Origin: Limimaricola sp041580155
GTDB lineage: Bacteria > Pseudomonadota > Alphaproteobacteria > Rhodobacterales > Rhodobacteraceae
DNA: 33,774 nucleotides
Assembly (NCBI GenBank): GCA_041580155.1
Contig: JBFGEI010000004.1
Location: forward strand, 1 to 33,774
Direction of reading: 5' to 3'
Shown here piece by piece: positions 8,550 to 15,196 of the stretch. Numbering within the stretch: the stretch's first letter is position 1; each line of letters starts with the position of its first letter. The position numbers and the translations under genes were made by a program. The notes beneath the pieces are model-generated. The model made no database searches and was not told the DNA's origin. It saw nothing but the letters and a program-made list of their open reading frames with translations.

Positions 8550-9002
8550 TCAGCGCGGGGCGGGGACGGGCAGCGGGCTGACCCGCAACAGGCTGTCGAT
8601 CAGCATCGGGAAGCGATCCGGGGTCAGCGCGGCGTCCGACTGGCCGAGGGTGACCGCCGGACCGAGGGTCTCGGCGCCGGTCCCGGTCGCAGTCCCGGTC
8701 GCAGTCCCGGTCGGGCGCCAGCGCAGCCGCGCCTCGATCGCGCTGGCGTCGGCGTGCAGCAGCTCGAGGGTGATCCACAGCGCGCCCGGCGCCGCGGCCT
8801 CCGCGGCGCCGGGCGCGGCTGGCAGGATCGGTGCGTCGGTGCGGTCGCGCAGCGCGTCGCCGAGCCTGTCGCAGAGCTGCCGGCCGGGTGCGGCCTGGTC
8901 GCAGGACAGGAAGATCGCGGCGGGCGCGGCCCCGGCCGGGGCGGCGGCGGCGGGCAGGGCGATCGCGCTGGCTGCGATCAGTCGGGACAGAAGATGAATC
9001 AC
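8550..9002 (-). CDS. Small exported protein of unknown function, next to RTX protease
   Basis: 150 residues starting at GTG with a strong AAGGAGG 4 nt upstream. The N-terminus (HLLSRLIAASAIALPAAAAPAGAAPAA) reads as a Sec signal peptide. The mature part has two cysteines (FLSCDQAAPGRQLC), which could form a disulfide in the periplasm. A central stretch, LWITLELLHADASAIEARLRW, looks like paired beta strands, and an in-frame 12-bp repeat encodes TGTA units. I do not recognise the family. It lies 49 bp upstream of the metalloprotease and may be cotranscribed, so a periplasmic partner or inhibitor of the protease is conceivable; the classical Inh inhibitor pattern was not seen. Confidence 0.7.
   Translation of the reverse strand: MIHLLSRLIAASAIALPAAAAPAGAAPAAIFLSCDQAAPGRQLCDRLGDALRDRTDAPILPAAPGAAEAAAPGALWITLELLHADASAIEARLRWRPTGTATGTATGTGAETLGPAVTLGQSDAALTPDRFPMLIDSLLRVSPLPVPAPR
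8680..8712. repeat. 12-bp tandem repeat (GTCCCGGTCGCA) inside small exported protein gene
   Basis: Two complete units and a third of 9 bp, in frame, encode the TGTATGTATG part of the exported protein. Changes in copy number would alter length without shifting the frame. Confidence 0.75.
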
Positions 9003-9315
9003 CGCGCCTCCTTGATTTCGAAACGGGGGGCCTATCTACCCCTGAGCGAGCAGCGAGCAACCGAACTTCCCTGGCGACCACGCGGCTTTCCGCTGTCAAG
9101 GCGCAGGGCTTGCGTCCGCTCGGGAACTGCAAGTCCTTACCGTGTAACGAAGATTATGTTGTTAATGTGTCGTGGGACGGCCGATCCAGGGGCCGATCCG
9201 GGGCATCGTCACAACGTTGCCTGGTTGCATGATCGGGGGTCACAAGGCCGTTGCCAGCGCGGCGGTCGGGCGCCTAGTCTCGGACGGACAGAACCGACAG
9301 CCCGGGGAGTCCGTC
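9003..9315. promoter_or_regulatory. Intergenic region between divergent genes; likely two promoters
   Basis: About 310 bp without a gene separates the minus-strand exported protein from the plus-strand Cas2-like gene. It holds a locally AT-rich patch at about 9137-9170, and two tandem copies of GGCCGATCC in 12-bp spacing at about 9178-9201. I cannot identify a convincing -35/-10 pair. No RNA gene was recognised. Confidence 0.4.
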
Positions 9316-9702
9316 ATGGCGATTTTTCTGCTGACCTACGATCTGCACAATGAGCAAGGACCCGCGCATTACACCGCGCTCTGGGCCGAGCTGAAACGGC
9401 TGAGAGCGCACCGGGTGATGGAGCGCGCCTGCCTGGTCAACCTCGACACCGACAATCCGCGGCGAGTCGTCGAGACGCTGAAACCGCTGACCGAGTCGCG
9501 CGACCGGCTGCTGGCCAGCCGGATGGATCCGGGCAGCTACTGGTATCTCAACGCCGGCGCCGAGACCAACGACTGGCTGCGGCAGAACCCGCCGGTGGCG
9601 CTGCCGGCCAAGGCCGAGGCGCCCGGCTCCGGGGTCGGCTCCGGGGCCAGTTCCGGGGCCGGCGCCGCCGGCCCGGGTGCCGGAGCCGGCGACGCCGGCT
9701 GA
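9316..9702 (+). CDS. Stand-alone Cas2/SinR-like ferredoxin-fold protein with Gly/Ala tail
   Basis: 128 residues. The first 90 (MAIFLLTYDLHNEQGPAHYTALWAEL up to ETNDWLRQNPP) match the pattern of the small SinR-like/Cas2-like family: strand, Y-D-L, a helix, an LVNLDT strand, a D-R-L-L-A-S-R strand and a terminal NDWL. Members have a Cas2-type ferredoxin fold, are usually found outside CRISPR loci, and their function is not established. The ATG at 9316 has GGGGAG 6 nt upstream; longer in-frame starts lack this support. The last 30 residues are a Gly/Ala/Ser-rich low-complexity tail not seen in the core family. It converges with the LuxR-type gene at 9725, 22 bp away. No CRISPR array or other cas gene is present. 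Confidence 0.75.
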   Translation: MAIFLLTYDLHNEQGPAHYTALWAELKRLRAHRVMERACLVNLDTDNPRRVVETLKPLTESRDRLLASRMDPGSYWYLNAGAETNDWLRQNPPVALPAKAEAPGSGVGSGASSGAGAAGPGAGAGDAG

Positions 9703-9724
9703 CCCCCGGCTGACTCCAGGGGGG

Positions 9725-10402
9725 TCAGGATTGCAGGTGGCTGGTGGCCCAGAGCGCCGCCTGGGTGCGGTTCATCACGCCGATCTTGCGGTAGCAGGTG
9801 CGCAGATGCACCTTCACCGTCGATTCCTGGATCCCGAGATCGCGGGCGATGTCCTTGTTCGACACGCCGCGGGTCAGGTGCTGCAGGATCGTGCGCTCGC
9901 GCAGCGACAGCTTGTGCTGCGGCTCGGCGCGGGCTGAGCGGAGCGCCCCGTCGGCCGCGCCGGTGTCGCAGGGCGCCGGGTCCGTCCCGGAAACCGAGCC
10001 GGGGGCGGTGGCGCCGATCGAGACCAGCTCGCGGCGCTCGGGCCGCAGCGCGCTGCTGCTTTGCACCACCGAGACGGTGCCGATCAGCATCTCGGCCGAG
10101 CGATCGACCGGCACCACCGCCTCGACCCGCTCGGGCGGGGCGCTGCGCAGCGCGGTGCACAGTTCGAGCGGCGGCATCAGCACGATCCGCACCCGTGGCA
10201 GACGGCGCCGCAACCGCGCCGCCTGGCGGGCGATTCCGTCCAGCGTCTCGGCGGTCTGCAGCAGCACCACGCAATCGCCGGCGCTGCTCTGGATCTCGCC
10301 GATATGTCCGAATTTTCCGGTCACCCGAAGATTCCCCTGCGCGAGGCAGGTCGCGATCATGTCGCGGAACAGTTTGGCACGGCTGACGACAAGGATATCC
10401 AT
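9725..10402 (-). CDS. LuxR/CsgD-type regulator with degenerate receiver-like domain
   Basis: 225 residues. The C-terminal helix-turn-helix is clear: LSLRERTILQHLTRGVSNKD and IARDLGIQESTVKVHLRTCYRKI (about residues 155-215), the GerE/LuxR fold. The N-terminus (MDILVVSRAKLFRDMIATCL) resembles a response-regulator receiver. It has no acidic pair after strand 1, and the strand-3 site reads VVLLQ, with Gln where the phospho-acceptor Asp should be. It may therefore be controlled by ligand or expression level, as in CsgD/VpsT-type biofilm regulators; that comparison is by architecture only. The ATG at 10402 is supported by GAGGAG 8 nt upstream, and longer frames upstream have no such site. It is transcribed divergently from a second LuxR-type gene and may control the RTX/secretion or polysaccharide genes. 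Confidence 0.82.
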   Translation of the reverse strand: MDILVVSRAKLFRDMIATCLAQGNLRVTGKFGHIGEIQSSAGDCVVLLQTAETLDGIARQAARLRRRLPRVRIVLMPPLELCTALRSAPPERVEAVVPVDRSAEMLIGTVSVVQSSSALRPERRELVSIGATAPGSVSGTDPAPCDTGAADGALRSARAEPQHKLSLRERTILQHLTRGVSNKDIARDLGIQESTVKVHLRTCYRKIGVMNRTQAALWATSHLQS

Positions 10403-10921
10403 TCGAAAAACTCCTCGGAACTCCAAGGAAACAATTAAAACATTTAAACTAAGCGAATTAATTACCTCGGCACGACCGCCAGGTGATGCCGCGCCGGGGC
10501 GCCGCATCGATTTCCCAATGGCTTGAAGCCTACCGCTCCGGAGCGCCATCACAAAGCCGTTTTTGCAAATATGCTTACCCGCGCCGCCAATTGACTCGGC
10601 CGATCGATTGTCGCCGGCGCGGCGCGATGCGGGAAATCCCAATTCGTTTCGGCGGTTGATCCCGGGTCGCCGGAGCGCCGCGCCCGCCAGGCCGCATCGG
10701 CGGCTGATCGCCCAATGAGTGTTGGCTATCGTGTCTGATTAACCCTGGGTTGAATTGCGCCCGGCGTTTTACTCCGTCGGTGGTAGAATTTTCATCGTTG
10801 CCGATTCTGGCCAAAGCCATTCCGTCGTTAGGCGTAATCCAAATGCGCCTCACCGGGTTTTGCGGCCGCATGTTAGTCTGGCAATGTTGGTATTTTTTGT
10901 TTTCGGCCGGGGGGGCTGAAT
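10403..10921. promoter_or_regulatory. 519-bp intergenic region between two divergent LuxR-type regulators
   Basis: This is one of the least GC-rich parts of the window. It has AT-rich stretches at about 10430-10465 (AATTAAAACATTTAAACT) next to the minus-strand gene, and at about 10885-10905 (TTGGTATTTTTTGTTTT) next to the plus-strand gene. CCCAAT occurs three times (about 10514, 10637 and 10711). The length and composition suit two promoters with upstream regulator sites. No coding region is credible, and no small RNA could be recognised by eye. Confidence 0.5.
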
Positions 10922-11947
10922 ATGTTTTATGAAGACCGTTCCATTAATGGGACGCATCCTTTCATCCATTCTCCCAGATTCAAACACGCTCTTTCCGGAC
11001 TGGCACCACAGGCGCTGGCCCGGCTGGCGGTCGATGGCGGCGCGCTGCACCTGGCCACCGTCGGCGGCGCCAGCGCCTGCCCCAGAAGCCTGGCGTCGCA
11101 GGCCGCGGCCGGCGCCGCCGAGACCGTGATCGCGGTGACCCGGCTGCCGGGCACCGCGCCCTGCCCCGGCTGGCTGCCGGACCCGGTCTGCGCCGCCGAT
11201 GGCTGGTCGCGCTACCGGATCGAGCTCGGCTCCGGCCGGGTCGACGAGCTGGCGCTGCGGCTGCCCGATCCGGCGCAGGCCGAAGGCTGCGCCGACGCGC
11301 TGAGCGCGTTCTGGGCGGCGCTGCGCGCGGATCTGCTCGACGAGCTCGGCGGCCACCAGCGCATCGTCGCCACCGAGGCGCTGATGTGGATGATCTCCAA
11401 GCGGGTCGGCGCCGCGGTGCTGGTGCTCGATGCGGCCGGCCAGCTGCTGCAGGTCAACGCCGCGGCGGCGGCGGTGCTCAAGTCCGGCCTGGTGCTGCGC
11501 GAGGCGCCCGACGGGCTGCGCTGTCGCAACGCCGCCGAAACCCGGGCGCTGCGGCTGGCGCTGCAGAACTGCATAGGCCGGCCCGACGAGTCCGAATACA
11601 TCCTGTTTCTCGACGGCAATGACGGCGGGCCGCGGCTGCCGCTGTCGCTGTCGCGCTACCAGGCCGGACCCGAGGAAACCCTGATCGTCGCGGTGCTGGC
11701 GGCGCGGCCGGATCCGAAGCGGATCGAGATGCTGGCGCAGAAGATGGGGCTGACCCCGGCCGAGGCCCGGGTCGCCTCGCTGATGCAGCTTGGCCTGTCG
11801 AACCGCGAGGCGGCCTATATCGCCGGGCTCAAGGAGCAGACCTTCAGCACCTATTCCAAGCGGGTGCTGGCCAAGCTCAACGTCGGCTGCCGCGCCGAGA
11901 TGGCGCAGATGCTGACCTGGCAGGCCGGGCTGGGGGGCGCGTCATGA
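10922..11947 (+). CDS. LuxR-family transcriptional regulator with PAS-like middle segment
   Basis: 341 residues. The C-terminal HTH is of the LuxR type: MGLTPAEARVASLMQLGLSN then REAAYIAGLKEQTFSTYSKR and VLAKLNVGCRAEMAQML (about residues 270-335). The middle (GAAVLVLDAAGQLLQVNAAAAAVL, about residues 160-185) resembles the start of a PAS sensor domain; the ligand is unknown. There is no acyl-homoserine-lactone domain signature. The start has a G-rich ribosome site (GGGGGGG, 6 nt upstream). The stop overlaps the next gene by ATGA, so both are probably translated together. The location just upstream of the large RTX protein and its exporter makes these genes likely targets; this is inference. 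Confidence 0.82.
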   Translation: MFYEDRSINGTHPFIHSPRFKHALSGLAPQALARLAVDGGALHLATVGGASACPRSLASQAAAGAAETVIAVTRLPGTAPCPGWLPDPVCAADGWSRYRIELGSGRVDELALRLPDPAQAEGCADALSAFWAALRADLLDELGGHQRIVATEALMWMISKRVGAAVLVLDAAGQLLQVNAAAAAVLKSGLVLREAPDGLRCRNAAETRALRLALQNCIGRPDESEYILFLDGNDGGPRLPLSLSRYQAGPEETLIVAVLAARPDPKRIEMLAQKMGLTPAEARVASLMQLGLSNREAAYIAGLKEQTFSTYSKRVLAKLNVGCRAEMAQMLTWQAGLGGAS

Positions 11948-12624
11948 ACAAGATGACATCGCAGGGCGACACCGCGCCCGATCCCGGCGCCGATCCCGGT
12001 GCCAAGCTCCGGCTCGGACCGGGTCTCGGCCCCGACATAGGGCCAGACATCGGGCCGGACATCGGGCCTGACATCACACCCGGCATGACACCCGGCATGA
12101 CACCGGGCATCGCGCCCGGCCCGGCCCCGGCGCAGGCTGCCGCTTCCGGCGCCGCGCCGGCACCCGACGCGGCGCAGCTGCGCCAGCTTGCCGGGCTGCT
12201 GGGCTCGATCGAGCCGGCGCTGGCGCGGCAGGCCGACCTGGTCGAGCTGCACAAGCGGATCGTGACGCTGTTCGCGACGCTGAACGAGGGGCTGGCGGCG
12301 TTGCAGACCCGCAAGGCCGAAGCCGACCGCGCCGCGCTCAGCGCCCGGATCGACGGCCTCGAGGCGGCGGTGAACCGGATGGAGGGGGCGCTGCGGATCG
12401 AGTTCGAACCGGTGCTGCGCCGCACCTTCGGCGAGGTGCTGGCGCAGCGGCAGCGGCCGCGACGGCGGCTGCTGCGGCGCGGCGTCTGGACCGCGCTGCT
12501 GCTGACGCTCGGGCTGGGGCTCGGCGCCGGCTTCGCGGCGCCGCTGCGCGACGCGGCGACGGCGTTTCAGACCCGATTGCCGGAAATTCTGTCCCCAAAC
12601 GGGGGCAGCCCCGACCGCCCCTGA
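11944..12624 (+). CDS. Coiled-coil protein with C-terminal membrane segment and repeat-rich N-terminus
   Basis: 226 residues of no recognised family. Residues 29-56 are a perfect low-complexity stretch, four GPDI units followed by three TPGM/TPGI units, encoded by a 12-bp minisatellite. Residues 75-165 (QLAGLLGSIEPALARQADLVE onward) look like an alpha-helical coiled coil. Next comes a basic patch, RQRPRRRLLRRG. A single hydrophobic segment, VWTALLLTLGLGLGAGFAA (about residues 180-198), would anchor it in the inner membrane with the long N-terminal part in the cytoplasm. It overlaps the upstream LuxR-type gene by 4 bp and precedes the RTX gene by 120 bp. A role linking the regulator to envelope or secretion function is possible but unproven. 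Confidence 0.7.
   Translation: MNKMTSQGDTAPDPGADPGAKLRLGPGLGPDIGPDIGPDIGPDITPGMTPGMTPGIAPGPAPAQAAASGAAPAPDAAQLRQLAGLLGSIEPALARQADLVELHKRIVTLFATLNEGLAALQTRKAEADRAALSARIDGLEAAVNRMEGALRIEFEPVLRRTFGEVLAQRQRPRRRLLRRGVWTALLLTLGLGLGAGFAAPLRDAATAFQTRLPEILSPNGGSPDRP
12028..12111. repeat. In-frame 12-bp minisatellite (GPDI)4(TPGM/I)3
   Basis: Seven tandem 12-bp units: four variants of GGGCCNGACATC (the first is GGCCCCGACATA), then three of ACACCCGGCATG (the last ACACCGGGCATC). All keep the frame of the coiled-coil protein gene. The two halves differ in composition, suggesting two separate expansions. Confidence 0.9.
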
Positions 12625-12744
12625 CGCGGTCCAATGGCGGCATGGATGCAGATCCGCATCCGCAACCGGCACCGGGTCGTCCCGGGCCCGCCTCCGCCTT
12701 CCCTACAGGGGAACGACGCGCGGGGCAGAACAGGAGGAAAGGCG

Positions 12745-15030
12745 ATGGCCGAGAGAAGCTACAACCCGGAGTGGGAAGTCTGCGATCCGAACTGCGACAT
12801 CGAGTTCCAGGACGAGGACAAGTTTGGCCCGAACTACAATGACGGCATCTTCGAGAGCGGCGACAACGGCGGCAACGTTCTCGATCTGAACGACAACGAT
12901 GCCAGCGACAACGCCCGCGGCCGGCATGGCGACGACGCGATCTACGGCAATGGCAACAACAACCGGCTCTACGGCGAACAGGGCCATGACTACATCGAGG
13001 GCCGCGGCGGCGACGACCTGATCACCGGCGACGAGGGCAACGACTACCTGCACGGCGGCTATGGCGACGACTGCATCGATGGCGGCACCGGCTGCGACTG
13101 GATCGAGGGCGCCAAGGGCGACGACCTGCTGCTTGGCGGCGCCGACACCGACGTGATCTTCGGCGGCCAGGGCCACGACACGATGTTCGGCGATGATGGC
13201 GACTTCGGCCTCGGCGGCGATCGCAACGACACCGACGGCGACGACGACGACTACATGTTCGGCGGCTACGGCGACGACTGCATGGACGGCGAAGGCGGCG
13301 ACGACTGCATGTGGGGCCAAGGTGACGACGACACCATGTACGGCCGCACCGGCGACGACCGGATGGACGGCGGCTGGGGCGACGACCGGATGGCCGGCGG
13401 CCTTGGCGACGACCTGCTGAACGGCGGCGACGGCGACGACGAGATGTTCGGCGATGTCCGCCAGGGCAACGGCGACGATCTCGACTTCGGCTCGGACACC
13501 TGGCTTGGCGACAAGGGCGACACACCGGGCGGCGACGACTGCATGTTCGGCGGCAATGGCGACGACATCATGGATGGCGGCGCCGGCGAAGACGTGATGC
13601 AGGGCGGCAACGACGACGACCTGATGTTCGGCGGCCGCGACAAGGACCTGATGGACGGCGGCGCGGGCTACGACGTGATGCAGGGCGACGCCGGTGCCGA
13701 CCGGATGCGCGGCGGCTCGGGCAACGACGTGATCCAGGGCGGCGCCCAGGGTGACATCCTCTACGGCGACTTCGCCGACGGTGCCGAGATCGACTGGCTC
13801 GGCGATTGCTGCGACGACGAGGAGCCGAACGGCGGGACCGAAGAATCTATCTCGCTGCAGAGCGAGGATCACTTCGGCCAGCTCGAATGCCCGACCTGCG
13901 ATCCGCAGTTCGACGACGGCGTTGCCGGCAACGACAACATCCGCGGCGGCACCGGCGACGACTGGATCTGGGGCGAGGACGGCAACGACAAGCTCTACGG
14001 CCAGGGCGGCAACGACGTGGCCTTTGGCGGCAACGGCAAGGACGTGATCGGCGGCGGCAACGGCGAAGACCTGCTGTTCGGCGATGACGGCAACGACTGC
14101 ATCTTCGGCAACAACGACGACGACGTGATCTTCGGCGGCGCCGGCAACGACAAGATCCGTGGCAACAACGGCGACGACGATCTGTTCGGCGGCGACGGCA
14201 ACGACATGATCTGGGGCGACAACGGCGACGACTACATCTTCGGCAACGACGGCCGCGATTACCTTTGGGGCAACGACGGCCACGATGTGATCTACGGCCA
14301 GAGCGGCAGCGACAAGATCTGGGGCGGCGACGGCGAAGACTACCTCGAGGGCAACGACAACTGCGACTACCTCTATGGTGGCGACGACGACGACGTGCTG
14401 CTTGGCGGGGATCAGCGTGACCATCTGTGGGGCGACGACGACGACGACTGCCTCTACGGTGAGAACGGTTCCGACAAGCTCTACGGCGGCGAGGGCAGCG
14501 ACTTCCTCGACGGCGGCAACGGGCCCGACCAGCTCTTTGGCAACCAGGGCAACGACTACCTGAAGGGCGGCGCCGGCGACGACTACCTGAACGGCGGTGG
14601 CGGCAAGGACGTCTTCATCCTCGACCTGGAGTGGGATGGCCTGTCGTTCAGCTCCAACGACGGCACCGACCTGATCCACGACTTCGACATGGATGACGAT
14701 CACGACGTGCTGCTGTTCCGGGTCACCAACGTCGACGGCGGCATCGGCACCACCTCGCAGCAGGCGTTCCAGGCGCTGAACAACTTCGGCGCCACGGTGA
14801 ACGAGGTCGGCGACGACGTCAGCATCTCGGCCGGCGGGGCCACGGTGCACATCCTCGACCTCGGCCTGATGACCAGCACCAGCTTCTTCAGCTCGCTGGG
14901 TCAGGACGCGAACCCGTTCGGCGGGGTCGGCATCAACGCCATCTCTTCCGGCGATGTCGGCAACTACGAGGCGATCAAAGTGGTCGCCAGCGATACCGGC
15001 TTCAACGACGATCACGGCTACTTCGTCTAG
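12745..15030 (+). CDS. Large acidic, cysteine-rich RTX (hemolysin-type calcium-binding) protein
   Basis: 761 residues, almost wholly GGxGxDxUx calcium-binding nonapeptides from about residue 55 to 625. A non-repeat insert at about 347-394 (LGDCCDDEEPNGG ... LECPTCDPQFDDG) splits them into two blocks. Block 1 favours Met (MFGG, MDGG, MQGG); block 2 favours Trp/Tyr/Phe (IWGD, YIFGN, YLWGN). There are 14 cysteines, many in the form GDDC[MIL], rare in type I substrates. The C-terminal 135 residues (VFILDLEWDG ... FNDDHGYFV) are non-repetitive, probably the secretion region. The ATG at 12745 follows AGGAGGAAAGGCG; an earlier in-frame start lacks support. No protease or lipase motif is seen, so an adhesin or surface-layer/matrix protein is most likely. 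It lies directly upstream of the type I secretion genes. Confidence 0.9.
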   Translation: MAERSYNPEWEVCDPNCDIEFQDEDKFGPNYNDGIFESGDNGGNVLDLNDNDASDNARGRHGDDAIYGNGNNNRLYGEQGHDYIEGRGGDDLITGDEGNDYLHGGYGDDCIDGGTGCDWIEGAKGDDLLLGGADTDVIFGGQGHDTMFGDDGDFGLGGDRNDTDGDDDDYMFGGYGDDCMDGEGGDDCMWGQGDDDTMYGRTGDDRMDGGWGDDRMAGGLGDDLLNGGDGDDEMFGDVRQGNGDDLDFGSDTWLGDKGDTPGGDDCMFGGNGDDIMDGGAGEDVMQGGNDDDLMFGGRDKDLMDGGAGYDVMQGDAGADRMRGGSGNDVIQGGAQGDILYGDFADGAEIDWLGDCCDDEEPNGGTEESISLQSEDHFGQLECPTCDPQFDDGVAGNDNIRGGTGDDWIWGEDGNDKLYGQGGNDVAFGGNGKDVIGGGNGEDLLFGDDGNDCIFGNNDDDVIFGGAGNDKIRGNNGDDDLFGGDGNDMIWGDNGDDYIFGNDGRDYLWGNDGHDVIYGQSGSDKIWGGDGEDYLEGNDNCDYLYGGDDDDVLLGGDQRDHLWGDDDDDCLYGENGSDKLYGGEGSDFLDGGNGPDQLFGNQGNDYLKGGAGDDYLNGGGGKDVFILDLEWDGLSFSSNDGTDLIHDFDMDDDHDVLLFRVTNVDGGIGTTSQQAFQALNNFGATVNEVGDDVSISAGGATVHILDLGLMTSTSFFSSLGQDANPFGGVGINAISSGDVGNYEAIKVVASDTGFNDDHGYFV

Positions 15031-15042
15031 TCGGCCAGCACG

Positions 15043-15081
15043 AAGGGGACCGGCATCACCAGACGTGGTGCTGGTCCTCTT
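15043..15081 (+). terminator. Strong hairpin between RTX gene and secretion genes
   Basis: A 17-bp stem (AAGGGGACCGGCATCAC with GTGGTGCTGGTCCTCTT, three G-T pairs) and a CAGAC loop lie 12 bp after the RTX stop codon. The descending side is pyrimidine-rich, but there is no true T-run. It could terminate partially, giving much more RTX mRNA than exporter mRNA, or protect the RTX mRNA 3' end. Confidence 0.6.
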
Positions 15082-15196
15082 CTAGCCCTGGCCTGAGCCG
15101 CCAAACTGGTCCCCCGGCCATCCAACGACTTGGGCCAGGGTGCCGTCAACGGTCGGGTCGGTGATTTTTTTCCTGTGTGTCCGGGGGGACATGTGA

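Noticed and set aside
9316..9702. Cas2 homologue as evidence of a CRISPR-Cas locus
   Set aside because: No cas1, effector or repeat-spacer array in 34 kb; the sequence is closer to the stand-alone SinR-like group.
10750..10932. 60-codon frame between the LuxR-type genes
   Set aside because: No ribosome site, no recognisable pattern, and it runs into the start of the next real gene.
12703..15015. 770-codon frame antisense to the Cys-rich RTX gene
   Set aside because: Its monotonous VVVA pattern is the reverse complement of the GGxGxD repeats. No independent evidence of coding.
12745..15030. Dense GGCGACGAC-type repeats read as a possible DNA repeat array or CRISPR
   Set aside because: The periodicity is 27 bp, matches the nonapeptide code, and stays in frame through the whole RTX gene.
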